49,245 nt of DNA, from the NCBI GenBank assembly GCA_027494055.1, contig JAOSJO010000003.1, forward strand, positions 1-49,245, in the 5' to 3' direction. The position numbers were made by a program, and so were the translations under genes. Under the pieces are notes generated by a model. It did not search any database and was not told where the DNA came from. It was given only the letters and a program-made list of their open reading frames with translations. Position 1 is the first letter of the stretch. Every line of letters starts with the position of its first letter. Positions 28,987 through 38,773 of the stretch are shown here, in pieces. The DNA comes from Anaerolineae bacterium. Lineage in GTDB: Bacteria; Chloroflexota; Anaerolineae; Aggregatilineales; JAFGMM01.

Positions 28987-29605
28987 TGAAGCGGAATTCC
29001 ATTCCGTCCAGGCAGCGACTGGTATTTCTGATTCTGGTGGTGCTCGCCTTCGTGATCGTGTTCGCGCTGGATCGCGCTGCCGCCGCGCAAGAGAGCGCGT
29101 GCGGCCTGACCTTGTGGGTGGGCGGGACCCCGGTCTGGTCGAGGTCCCGTGCGCGGCGCTTACGCCGCCGGCCTCATCGCCCACAGGCACGGCAACGCCA
29201 ACCGCTACGGCGAGCGCGACCTTCACGACCACGCCCACACCCAGTCCCTCGCCCACGGCGACGCCCACGCACATACCGCCCTCGGCCACGCCGGAATGGT
29301 ACACGCCGGCGCCCGGCGCCCTCTACCCGGTGGCGCAACCCTGCCGGCTGGTCTCGCGCGGCGGCAACGTCAACCTGCGCGCCGCGCCCTGGGGCACGAT
29401 CCTGCAGACGCTGCCCGCCGGCGAGGTCGTCGACGCGGTGGCGATGACGTGGGCAGCGTCCGATGGGACCCTGTGGCTGCGCGCGGTCCGCAACGGCCAG
29501 TGGGTGTACTTCGCGCGCTGGGTCATGGCGGTGCGCGTCGTGACCGTCGACGACGTGGCGATCCGGGAGTGCGCCGACCCCTTCGTGCTGGCGGTGACGC
29601 CATGA
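28986..29605 (+). CDS. Secreted SH3b-domain protein with Thr/Pro-rich linker (frameshifted)
   Basis: The N-terminus MKRNSIPSRQRLVFLILVVL followed by AFVIVFALDRAAAAQ is a signal or membrane anchor. After a slip near 29125 comes a Thr/Pro/Ser-rich linker (TPTPSPSPTATPTHIPPSAT), then an SH3b domain (LVSRGGNVNLRAAPWGTILQ, TLPAGEVVDAVAMTW, WLRAVRNGQWVYFARWVM). The fold binds cell wall in many lysis proteins. It overlaps the lysin gene by ATGA and may help target it. The linker style is common in Chloroflexota secreted proteins. Confidence 0.6.
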
Positions 29606-31822
29606 GCGGCGAACTCCCGATCTCCCTGCCCGTCTTCTGGCTCAGCCAGCTCGACGCACAGAGCACCGGCGCGTTCGACTGCGGGCAGGCGTGCCTGGCG
29701 ATGCTCTTCCGGTACTTCGGCGCGGACGGGCCGGTCACCGTCGACGCGATCAGCCGCGAGGTGGCCGGGCGCACGACCGCGCTCCAGCTGCAGACCGTGG
29801 GCCGGCGTCATGGCCTCGACCTGGTCGTGGACGGGTCGCTCGCTGCGGAGCGTCTCCTGAGCCTGCTCGGCGCCCGCGCGCCGGTGATCCTGCTGGTCGA
29901 TTACGCGGACCTGGAGCCGGCGTTCGCCGCCGAGGGGCATCCCAACCACCTGGCTTCCGGCCCCGACCAGGGCTGCACTGGCTCCTGGTGGTGGGCGCGG
30001 ACGATGCGGCGACGTTTCGCGTCCACGATCCGCTGTGGACGCCGGCGCAGCGCGCGGGGCGAGGCGGGGCTTACCTCCCCATCCCGGCAGCCATCCTCAT
30101 GGGCGCTCAGGAAGGCGCGAGCCTGTATCCCGTCATGGATCCGCCGCCCGGCGAGACGTTTCGCGCCGGCCTGCACTGGCGCGCCGACGGCGCCGGCCAG
30201 GAGGCCGACTTCCAGGCAGCGCAGCAGAGCCGGATCGAGGCCGTCTTCCTGCTCACCAGCGCACCGCCGGCGGACGTGCACCGGCTGCGCGCGCAACGCG
30301 GAGACATCTACCTGGCGGCGCGCATCTTCCTGGCGATGGGCGGGCGGGCGATCGCGCCGGCGCAGTTCCTGACCGACACCGCGCCCGACGTGCAGCGGCT
30401 GTACGACGCCGGCGTGCGCGACTTCCAGGTCCACAACGAGCCGAACCTGATTTCAGAAAGCTACGGCGCGTCCTGGAGCGACGGCGCGGCATTCGCCGCG
30501 TGGTTCCTGGACGTGCTGGGCCGATTGCGCACTGCATTCCCGGAGGCGCGCTTCGGCTTCCCCGGACTCTCTCCTGGCCCGGTCATCCCCGGCGTGCGCC
30601 CGGAGGCGATGTGGGACTTCCTCGAAGCCTGCGGCGACGCGGTTGCCGCCGCCGACTGGCTGGGCGTGCACCAGTACTTCGGCAGCGAGACGGAGATGGC
30701 GGCCGGCATCCGCGACCTGCTCGGCGTGTACCGCGCGCGCTGGCCCGACAAGCCGCTCCTGGTGACCGAGTTCAGCAACCCGCGCGACGGCGTGGACAAG
30801 GCCGAGAAGGGCCGGCAGTACGTCGCGTACTACCGCCATGTGGCTGCGCTTGGCGGGGTGCGCGCCGCCTTCGCCTTCGTCGTCTCGGCGTCGCACCCCG
30901 GCTTCCAGGGCGAGGCCTGGCGCGCGGAGGATGGGACGCTCTCGCCCATCGTGCGGACCGTGGGCGCGCGCGATCAGGCCGCGCCGCCGCCGCCAGCAAC
31001 GCGCAGCAAGCTGGGCGTGCACGTGGTCAGCGGGCCGCGCGACGGCTTCGGCGACTTCCTCGCGGCAGGGCCGGCGCTGGTGAAGGCTGTTGACCTGCCG
31101 GACGTGATCGCCGAGACGCGACAAAAGTCACCGGCGACCCTCACCGTGTACCGCACGCGCAAGCCGGGTGACCTGCCCGCCGGCGACTTCACCGGCGATC
31201 CCGTGGCGGTGGCCGGCGCGTGGATGGCGCGGGAGCTCGATGCGTGGCGCTTCGTGACGGCGGACTACTTCGAACCCGTCAATGAGCCAGATCCACCGAC
31301 GCCGGCGAAGTGGCAGTGGCTCGACCTGTTCGCACAGGAATGCCTCCGCATCGCGGATGTCTGGGGAAGAAATTGGCGCTCTTCGCCTTCGCCAGTGGCG
31401 TGCCGGAGCCGGAGGAGCTTGTGTATCTCTTGCCCTCGCTGCGGCTGGCGCAGGCCGGCGGGCACGCGCTGGCGCTGCACGAGTATGGCCTCACCGGCTC
31501 CGGGCTGCTGCGCGACAACGCCCCCCACCTGGCGACACGCTACCGGCAGTACCGGGCGGTCCTGGCGCAGCACGGCATCGACCTGCCGTTCCTGATCACC
31601 GAGTGCGCGCCGCACGCCGGCCAGGACTGGGACCGCGCCGGGAGGCGGCGTTCCTCGACGACGTGCGCTGGTACGACGGCGTGCTGCGCAAGGACGACTA
31701 CGTGCGCGGCGTGGCGCTCTGGACGCTGGGACAGTGGGAGGGCTACGACGCCAACTTCCAGGCGGTCCCTGCCGCAACTGGCGGCGTGGATCGAAGACGT
31801 GGGTAAGGCAGAGGAGGCGTGA
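29602..31822 (+). CDS. Multi-domain lysin: C39-like peptidase plus two glycosidase-like modules (frameshifted)
   Basis: Residues 1-150 resemble peptidase C39_2: TGAFDCGQACLAMLFRYFG gives catalytic Cys27; after a slip near 29970, HWLLVVGADDAATFRVHDPL supplies His and Asp. Two TIM-barrel glycosidase-like modules follow. The first has FQVHNEPN (acid/base Glu, about 30440) and LLVTEFSNP (possible nucleophile, about 30765). The second starts GVHVVSGPRDGFGDFLAAG and has FEPVNEPDPP (about 31280) and FLITECAPH (about 31595). Slips near 31370, 31640 and 31770 break it; the end is IEDVGKAEEA. Total about 740 residues. Cell-wall cleavage is inferred from its place beside holin-like and SH3b genes. Confidence 0.6.
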
Positions 31823-31951
31823 TGGCGAAAAAGGAGACGCCCAAGCGGCGGTCGAAGAAGGAACGGACGAAGCGCGAGAAGCGCAAGCCAGTTCTGGTTG
31901 ATCGTTCTGCCCTTCGGGGTGTTCGCGGTTATTCCGCAGAAAGGCGCTTGA
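31822..31951 (+). CDS. Small basic single-TM protein of the lysis region (frameshifted)
   Basis: ATG overlaps the lysin stop (TGATG). The start MAKKETPKRRSKKERTKREK is strongly basic; after a slip near 31890 comes a membrane segment SQFWLIVLPFGVFAVIPQKG and TGA 31949-31951. About 43 residues. Size, charge and place just before the holin-like gene suggest a lysis accessory or antiholin-like peptide. Confidence 0.4.
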
Positions 31952-31952
31952 G

Positions 31953-32404
31953 ATGCGCAGGTTAACGGTGTTTCTGGGAATGATGGTCGTGCTGGCGCTG
32001 TTGCTCCTGAGGCGCGCCGACGGCGCTGGCGCAGGGGGAGCTGCCCCGGAGGTCGACCTGACCGATCTGGGCACGGTGCTCGCCTGGCTCGCCGGCGCGG
32101 GCGCGTCCTGGGCCGTCACGCAGCTCTTCGTGTTCGTCGCCGACGTGTGGCCCGACTGGGCGGCGCTCGATCCACGCCTTCAGAATCTGTTGAAGGCAGT
32201 GTTGATTGTCGCCGTCGCGCTCGGCGCGTCATGGTTGCTGCAGCAAAACGAATGGATCGCCCAGGTGCAGCCGGTGTGGGCCATCGTGGTGAGTGCGCTG
32301 CTGGCCGGCTGGCTGGGCGAGCGCCAGGCGACGAGCCGCGTCCGGCTGGTGCGCGCACAGGAGGCGCTGACCGCGCAGGCGCAGCGTAGGGCTACGTCGA
32401 GTAG
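31953..32404 (+). CDS. Holin-like membrane protein
   Basis: MRRLTVFLGMMVVLALLLL is followed by LAWLAGAGASWAVTQLFVFV, LLKAVLIVAVALGASWLL and VWAIVVSALLAGWLG, giving four hydrophobic segments and a basic tail. Such proteins form membrane lesions that release a lysin. The frame stays open to 32513, but a one-base slip near 32385 would end it at GYVE-TAG 32402-32404, just before the terminator hairpin at 32426; the shorter end is preferred. About 150 residues. It is the last phage gene of the module. Confidence 0.6.
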
Positions 32405-32425
32405 GCGCAGCCAGGCCCAGAAGCG

Positions 32426-32456
32426 GAAGCCCTGTCCCGAAGCGGGATGGGGCTTC
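32426..32456. terminator. Bidirectional terminator hairpin at the end of the phage module
   Basis: GAAGCCCTGTCCCG (32426-32439) pairs over all 14 positions (two G-U) with CGGGATGGGGCTTC (32443-32456) across a 3-base loop. It stands between the convergent holin-like gene (+) and the dnaE2 fragment (-), so it can stop both. Only a short T-rich stretch follows. Confidence 0.65.
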
Positions 32457-32475
32457 TCCTTTGACGCGCGCTCTT

Positions 32476-32797
32476 CTACCCCAGGCGCGCCACACGCCGC
32501 GCAAGCACGTTGACCACGCCGTCATGCTGCTGCACCACGCCCTCGACCACCAGCGCCGGCGCGCTGCGCAGCACGTGCGGGTACTGCGCATACACCTGGG
32601 GGTGCACGATCACGTCGACCAGCCCCGCCTCGTCATCCAGCGTGACGAAGTGCACGCCGTGCGCCGTCGGCGGGGCCTGGTGCGCCGCCACCAGCCCGGC
32701 GACCCGGACCTTCTGCCCCGCCCGGCACCCCCGCACCGCCGCGCTGCTCCAGCACCGCCCTGCCCGCACAGCCATTCGCGATACAGCGCCACCGGGG
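32476..32797 (-). pseudogene. Second copy of the dnaE2 3' end
   Basis: The translation VRVAGLVAAHQAPPTAHGVH then FVTLDDEAGLVDVIVHPQVY and NVLARRVARLG is almost identical to the C-terminal OB-fold of the complete dnaE2 at 34190-34500. By eye the DNA differs at about a dozen positions over 310 bases and breaks off at 32797 just after the shared CCACCGGG. Upstream, the minus frame continues into an unrelated ORF (MRELLSEPAEAELEQAVARG, ATG 32957). Without the polymerase core it cannot be active. Confidence 0.8.
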
Positions 32798-33248
32798 ACG
32801 ACGCGCCGTCGCGCTGCTCTTGGCGTGGACCGTCACCGTCGCCCGCCGCCTGCGCGTTACGGGCCGCGCCCGTTCTTTGAGCTATCGCGCCTACGAAACC
32901 GCGCGCTACAGCCTGTTCCAACTCGGCTTCCGCTGGCTCACTCAGCAACTCACGCATGATCGATCGCTTGTGCCCGATCCTGGATTTTGTCTATGGTCTC
33001 TTGCTTGAAAGTGACAGGCGGTCAGCTCTTTGACGCCCCACAGAATACGATGTATCATGTCGCTAATATCGGCTATAGTGTGTAGTCGTGAGCATCCCGG
33101 CATGGCAACTACCCGCGGGCACCGTGTCGCATCGTCAGTTGCACCATGATCGGCCCGCGCGCAGCTTGCGCACTGCCTGCTTTTCGCCCATGCGCTTCAT
33201 GAACACCATCGGTTACGCAATCTACAGCAGCAGAATGGAGGAACACAG
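32798..33248. other. Junction region without a convincing gene
   Basis: The segment has lower G+C than the phage and dnaE2 regions. On the minus strand an open frame from ATG 32957 (MRELLSEPAEAELEQAVARG) runs into the dnaE2 fragment, so it may be a chimeric ORF formed by the rearrangement. On + a GGAGG site at 33237-33241 serves the cupin gene. No repeat or RNA is recognised. Confidence 0.4.
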
Positions 33249-33776
33249 ATGAGCAAAGACAGAGCCGGCGACAGGAAGAACAGTCGGGCAGTCGCCAGCG
33301 CGCGCGTGCTGGGCCCTGGGGACGGGGAGATCATGGGTGCCCCTGATGTCGTTCGTGACCGGTTCATGGTCAGCGGTGTGGAGGCCGGCGGCGGCTTTGC
33401 GCTCGTCGAGCATCTCATGCCCCCTCGCGCGCTGGCTGCGCCGCTCCATCTGCATACGCGAGAAGACGAGTACAGCTACGTGCTTGAGGGCAGGGTGGGC
33501 GCGCTGCTGGGCGATGAAGAGGTGTTCGGCGAGGTAGGCGACCTGATCTTCAAGCCTCGCCAGCAGTGGCACACCTTCTGGAACGCGGGCGACGTGCCGG
33601 CGCGAATCCTCGAGATCATCTCGCCAGGCGGCTTTGAGCAAGCCTTCCGCGAAATGCACGCATTTGGGGACACCCCTGACCCGGCAGTCATCGCGGAGAT
33701 TGCGAATCGCTACGGCGTGGCGGTCGATTTCGAAGCTACTGAGCCAATCCTCCAGCGTCACGGGCTGGTTTTCTAG
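33249..33776 (+). CDS. Cupin-domain protein (175 aa)
   Basis: An intact frame behind TGGAGGAACACAG. The conserved cupin motif 1 is HLHTREDEYSYVLEGRVGAL and motif 2 is GDLIFKPRQQWHTFWNAGD, giving metal-binding His/Glu/His. The C-terminal tail (DTPDPAVIAEIANRYGVAVD) is typical of stand-alone quercetinase-like cupins whose substrates are unknown. It is a cellular gene, not a phage one, and has lower G+C than both flanks. Confidence 0.85.
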   Translation: MSKDRAGDRKNSRAVASARVLGPGDGEIMGAPDVVRDRFMVSGVEAGGGFALVEHLMPPRALAAPLHLHTREDEYSYVLEGRVGALLGDEEVFGEVGDLIFKPRQQWHTFWNAGDVPARILEIISPGGFEQAFREMHAFGDTPDPAVIAEIANRYGVAVDFEATEPILQRHGLVF

Positions 33777-33966
33777 GCGTCGTGGGCCGGATGCGCGTTG
33801 AGACACCATCGTGCCCGGCTCATATGTCCGGCTTCGCGCAGTTTTGAAATGGCGCGGAGTCGGGCCAGGACGAGAGACAGCCTGCCCGCCTGACGGATCA
33901 GGAGAGGGCGGCATAATTCCCAGCCGTGCATCAACGGGTAGCCCAGCGGCTGCCCGGTCTCGCGAT

Positions 33967-34092
33967 GGGGTCCTGCTTGCGTCTGCCCTCGTGGTCCTCT
34001 TTGGGGGCAGCAACGCCGTCGCGGTTCGGTTCAGCAATCTCGAACAGCCGCCCTTCTGGGGCGCGGCTGTCCGGTTTGGCGCGGCGGCGATG
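33967..34092 (+). pseudogene. 5' fragment of an EamA/DMT-family transporter
   Basis: The translation DGVLLASALVVLFGGSNAVA then VRFSNLEQPPFWGAAVRFGA is the first membrane helix and following loop of an EamA drug/metabolite transporter. It stops matching at GCGGCGATGG (about 34083), where a stretch of imuA sequence begins. The rest of the transporter is absent. No start is assigned; the coding frame extends upstream to around 33811. Confidence 0.65.
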
Positions 34093-34134
34093 GCCTTGAG
34101 CGCGAGCGTGCCCGCGCCGGCGGTGGGCGCGCTG
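34079..34134. repeat. 56-bp copy of an internal imuA segment
   Basis: Bases 34079-34134 equal 39279-39334 inside imuA except one base (C for T at 34095/39295). Orientation is the same. It is joined on the left to an EamA fragment at shared GCGGCGGCGATGG and on the right to 55 bases of other sequence before dnaE2. It marks a recombination joint. Confidence 0.85.
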
Positions 34135-34189
34135 GTCGCGTACCAGTCGGCACGGTCGGCCCGCCGCCAATTCGGAGCCTGCGCGCCGG

Positions 34190-37100
34190 CTACGCCAGGC
34201 GCGCCACGCGCCGCGCCAGCACGTTGAGCACGCCGTCGTGCCGCTGCACCACGCCCTCGACCACCAGCGCCGGCGCGCTGCGCAGCACATGCGGGTACTG
34301 CGCATACACCTGGGGGTGCACGATCACGTCGACCAGCCCCGCCTCGTCCTCCAGCGTGACGAAGTGCACGCCGTGCGCCGTCGGCGGGGCCTGGTGCGCC
34401 GCCACCAGCCCGGCGACCCGGACCTTCTGCCCCGCCCGGCACCCCCGCACCGCCGCGCTGCTCAGCACGCCCTGCCCGCTTAGCCATTCCCGGTACAGCG
34501 CCACCGGGTGCGCGCCCGCCGACAGCCCCAGCGTCGCGCGCTCCCAGCCGAGCTGCTCCGCCTCCGAGAGCGCCGGCAGCGCCACATCGCCGTCGTCGAA
34601 GGCCAGGTCGAGCGCATTCTCCGCGCAGTGCAGCTTCCCCAGTTCCCACAGCAGTTGCCGGCGCGGCGCGCCCCACCCGTCCAGCGCCCCGGCCAGGACC
34701 AGCGCCTCCACCAGCCGCGGCGGCAGCCGCGCGCGCCGGCACAGGTCGTCCAGGCCGGCGAAGGGGGCGGTCCGCGCGCGCGGCCACGAGCCGCTGCGCG
34801 CCCGCCTCCCCCAGCCCGCGCACCTGCGCCAGCCCCAGCCGCACCGCGCCGCCCTCCACCGTGCAGCGCGCCGCGCTCCGGTTCACGTCCACCGGCAGCA
34901 CGCCCACGCCGCGCCGCTTCGCGTCGCCCACGAGCACCGCCGGCGACCAGAAGCCCATCGGCTGGTGGTTGAGCAGCGCGGCGTAGAAGGGCGCCGGGTG
35001 GTAGCGCTTCAGCCACGCCGACTGGTACACGATCACCGCGAACGCCGCCGCGTGCGACTTCGGGAACGAATACCCGGCGAACGCCGCCAGCGACGCGAAC
35101 ACCGCCTCCGCCGTCCCCGCGTCCACGCCGCGCGCCGCCGCCCCGGCCACGAACACCTCCCGCAGCCCCGCGACCATCTCCGCCGCGTGCTTCGACCCCA
35201 GCGCGCGCCGCAGCAGCTCGCCCTGCCCCGGCGTGAAGCCGGCCAGGTCGCGCGCCACCTTGAGCACCTGCTCCTGGAACAGGATCACCCCCAGCGTCTC
35301 CTTCAGGGCCGGCTCCAGCGCGGGGTGCGGGTACGTCACCGGCGCCACGCCCAGCCGCCGCCGGAGGTACGGGTGCACCATGTCGCCCTGGATCGGGCCG
35401 GGGCGGATGAGCGAGATGGCGATGATGAGGTCCGCGAAGCAGCGCGGCTTCAGGCGCGGCAGCATCCCCGCCTGCGCGCGGCTCTCGACCTGGAAGACGC
35501 CGACCGTGTCGGCGCGCGCGATCAGGGCGTAGACCGCCGGGTCGTCGAACGCAAGCGCGTCCAGGTCGGGGCGCTGCCCCGTCGTCGCCGCGACGATCTC
35601 GACCGCCTCCGCCACCGCCGCCAGCATCCGCAGCCCCAGCAGGTCGATCTTCACCAGCCCGACGTCCTCCAGCGCATCCTTGTCCCACTGCACCACCACG
35701 CGCCCCGGCATCGCCGCCGGCTCCGTGGGCACGCGCGTCGCCACCGGCGCGCCGGTGACCACCATGCCGCCGTTGTGCAGCCCCAGGTGGCGTGGCACGC
35801 CGTCGAGCTGCGCGCACAGGTCGCGCAGCAGCGCCCCCTCCGCCGAGGCCTGCCGGTCGCCCAGCGCCGCCTGCAGCGACAGGGGAGGCGTCCAGCGCGC
35901 CGGCGTCGTGCGTGTCGAGCGCCTTCGCCGCCGCGTCGACCAGGCGGGCCGGCAGCCCCAGCGCCATGCCCACGTCGCGCACCGCGCTGCGCGCGCGGAA
36001 GGTCACGAAGGTGCACGCCATCGCCGCGTGCGTCGTGCCCGTAGCGCGCGTACACGTACTGGATGACCTCCTCGCGCCGGTCGGCCTGGAAGTCGATGTC
36101 GATGTCGGGCGTCAGGCGGCGCTCGTCGGACAGGAAGCGTTCGAAGACCAGGTCGTGCGCCAGCGGGTCGATGGGCGTGACGCCGAGCAGGTACGCCACC
36201 AGCGCGTTCGCCGCCGAGCCGCGCCCCTGGCAGCGGATGCCGCACTCGCGCGCGAAGCGCACGATGTCCCACACGATCAGGAAGTAGTTGGCCAGGCCGG
36301 CGCGCCCGATCACCGCCAGCTCGGCGTCCAGGCGCGCCTCCACCGCCGGCGCCGCGCCCGGATAGCGCGCCGGCAGCGCCTGACGGCACAGGGCGCGCAG
36401 GTAGCGGTCCGCGTCCATCCCCGCCGGCGTCGGGAACCGGGGCAGGTCCTGCAGGCCGTGCTCGAGCGTGAAGGCGCAGCGCTCCGCGACGCGCCGCGTG
36501 TTGGCGAGCGCCTCCGGGTAGGGGGCAAAGAGCGCCGCCATCGCGCGCGCGTCCTTCAGGTAGTACTCCGAGTTGGGCCGGCGCAGGTGAGCGGCGTCGG
36601 CCAGCGTCGCCCGGCCCCGGATGCAGGCGAGCACGTCCTGGAGGCGGCGGCCGTCGCGGCGGGCGTAGTGCACGTTGTTGGTCGCCACGACCCCCACCTC
36701 CAGCCCGCGCGCGAGCGCGACCAGGTCGGCGACCAGGCGCGCCTCGCCGGGCAGCAGGTGGCGCTGCAGCTCGATCCAGAAGTTGCCCGGGCCGAAGCGG
36801 CGCACGGCGCGCTGCGCAGCGGCCATCGCCCCCGTGCGGTCGCCACGCCGCAGCGCCGCCGGGACCGCGCCCTGGCGGCAGCCCGAGAGCGCAATCAGCC
36901 CCGCCGTCCGCCCCGCCAGCGCCGCCGCCGGCAGCGCCGCCTGCCCCTTGGGCGCGTTGGCCTGCGCCAGGCTGATGAGGGCGCACAGGTTCGCCCACCC
37001 GGCGGCGTCCGTCGCCAGCAGCGTCAGGTGGTGCGCCGGCCCGCCAGGGGCCGCGCCGTCCACCAGCGTCAGCTCGGCGCCGAAGATCGGCTGCACGCCC

Positions 37101-37273
37101 TGGGCGGCGGCGGCGCGCGCGAAGCGCGGCGCGCCGTAGGCCGCGTCGTGGTCGGTGAGCGCCAGCGCGCCCATCCCCAGTTCGGCGGCGCGCGCGACGA
37201 GCGCCTCCGGGGACGACGCGCCGTCGAGCAGGCTGAAGTACGAGTGGGCGTGCAGCTCGACGTAGTCAGTCAT
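34190..37273 (-). CDS. dnaE2: Error-prone DNA polymerase III alpha subunit DnaE2 (frameshifted)
   Basis: About 1,028 residues, the full length for DnaE2. The N-terminal PHP domain starts VELHAHSYFSLLDGASSPE. The polymerase catalytic aspartates lie in PDIDIDFQADRREEVIQYVY (about 36090). Palm and fingers motifs follow: LVKIDLLGLRMLAAV, QVESRAQAGMLPRLKPR, ISLIRPGPIQGDMVHPYLRR, AGYSFPKSHAAAFAVIVYQS. The C-terminus is the OB-fold VRVAGLVAAHQAPPTAHGVH. Slips near 36030, 35885, 35660 and 34765 break it. With ImuA and ImuB it forms the SOS mutasome for translesion synthesis. It overlaps the upstream gene by 8 bases. Confidence 0.92.
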
Positions 37274-37520
37274 ACAGGCGCTCCAGCCACCAGTCGCCAT
37301 TGCTCAGGTCCTGGTACACCACCACCAGCAGCCCGGTGTGCGTGGCGAGCTTGTAGTACGCGCGCCACACGCGCGCGCGCCACCAGCTGTCGTCCACGCG
37401 CCACTGCCGCGCGATGCGGCGCACCGGGTGCGCGCGCCCGCGCCAGGTGAAGGCGCGCGGCGCGCCGGCCGCGTCCGCCTCCACCGTGATGCGCTCGCCC
37501 CGCCCGTACAGGTACGTCAT
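37266..37520 (-). CDS. DUF6504-like small protein between imuB and dnaE2 (84 aa)
   Basis: The protein MTYLYGRGERITVEADAAGA, PRAFTWRGRAHPVRRIARQW, RVDDSWWRARVWRAYYKLAT, ending YQDLSNGDWWLERLYD, has the basic, Trp-rich beta pattern of DUF6504-type proteins that accompany imuB/dnaE2 in several phyla. ATG overlaps the imuB stop (ATGA), and its own stop overlaps the dnaE2 start by 8 bases, so the three are coupled. The role is unknown; context suggests a mutasome accessory factor. Confidence 0.75.
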   Translation of the reverse strand: MTYLYGRGERITVEADAAGAPRAFTWRGRAHPVRRIARQWRVDDSWWRARVWRAYYKLATHTGLLVVVYQDLSNGDWWLERLYD

Positions 37521-38773
37521 CGCCCGTCCACCGGCTCCAGGCCGGCGCGCCGCTGGGCGAGCCAGTCGTCGGGCCGGGTCAGGCGCGGCCAGTAGAAGCC
37601 CTCCGCCCCGTAGCGCGCCACCAGGTCCTGGAGCGTGGCGCGCAGCCGCGCCGCCGGGACGGGGTCGCGCGGGAACAGGCTGAGCTGCTGCGCCGTCGCC
37701 GGCGCGATCCCGGAGAGGGCGAGCGTGACCCCGACCACGCCGCGGGTCACGCGCGCGCCCCGCCAGCAGCGCGGCGGCGGTTTCGGCGAGATGCGCCGCC
37801 GTCGCCGCCGGCTGGCGCAGCGCCACGTCGCGCGTGACCGTCGCGCCGCCCTCCAGGTCGAGCGCCAGCGTCAGGCGCGCGCCGCCTCCCCGCCGGCCGC
37901 GAGCCGCGCCGCCAGCTCGGCGCACAGGCGCGCCAGCAGCGCCTCCAGCGCCGCGGTCCGCCACCGGGCCGTCGAGCGCCCGCGTCAGCCGCTCGACGCG
38001 CGGCGGGACGTAGCGCGCGACCGGGCTGGTGTCGTGGCCGCGGGCGAGGCGGTGCATCGCGCGCCCCGGCGGGCCGAAGCGGTCGACGAGCGCGCGCTCC
38101 GGCAGCGCCGCCACCTGCCCCAGCGTGTCCAGCCCCAGCAGGCCGAGCTGGCGCAGCGTCTCGCCGTCCACCGGCAGCAGCGCGCTGGGGAAGTCGGCGA
38201 GGAACGCGGCCTCCAGCCCCGGCAGGATCAGCGCCGCCTCCCCCGGCTGCGTCGCGGCGGCGGCGACGCGCGCCGGGAACCGGCCCGCGGCGAAGCCCTG
38301 CGCCGGCGCGAGCGCGGTCGCGCCGCGCACCGCCCGCAGCAATTCGGTCGCCACGATGTAGACTTCGTCGCGCGGCGCCCGGCCCAGGTCCAGGCAGCAC
38401 GCCGCCGGGTCCTGGGCGTCGAGCTGGCCCGGCGGGAGGTGGTACGGGTCCGCCCGGCGCCGGCCGTCGGCGCGCGGCGCGTGCGCATCTTCCAGCTCGA
38501 CGAAGTCGCTGAAGGCCGCGAGCGCCGCCAGCAGCGCCTCGAGCGCGCGCCGGGTGCGCCGCGGGTCCTCCGGGGCGAGGTGGGCGCCAGGGCAGAGCGC
38601 GCGCGCCTGCGCCTCCGCCATGCCCGGCGCGACGCCGGCGGCGTCCGCCTCCGCCGACACGGCGGCGACGCGCCCGTCCGCGCCCACCAGGGCGAGCGGG
38701 ACCGCGGCCAGGCCGGGGTGGTCGCGCCGGTGCAGCGCGGCGGCGAAGTAGGGAGGGGCACGCACGCGATCAC
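37517..38773 (-). CDS. imuB: ImuB, Y-family polymerase-like mutasome protein (frameshifted)
   Basis: It likely starts at GTG 38773 (VIACV..., slipping to RAPPYFAAALHRRDHPGLAA) overlapping the imuA stop. The palm/fingers-like part reads LVGADGRVAAVSAEADAAGV, where active polymerases carry catalytic acids that appear absent here, as expected for ImuB. The helix-hairpin-helix part is LLGLDTLGQVAALPERALVD, followed by FGPPGRAMHRLARGHDTSPV. Slips near 37960, 37900 and 37750 precede the C-terminus RATLQDLVARYGAEGFYWP. ImuB bridges the beta clamp, ImuA and DnaE2. Confidence 0.87.
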
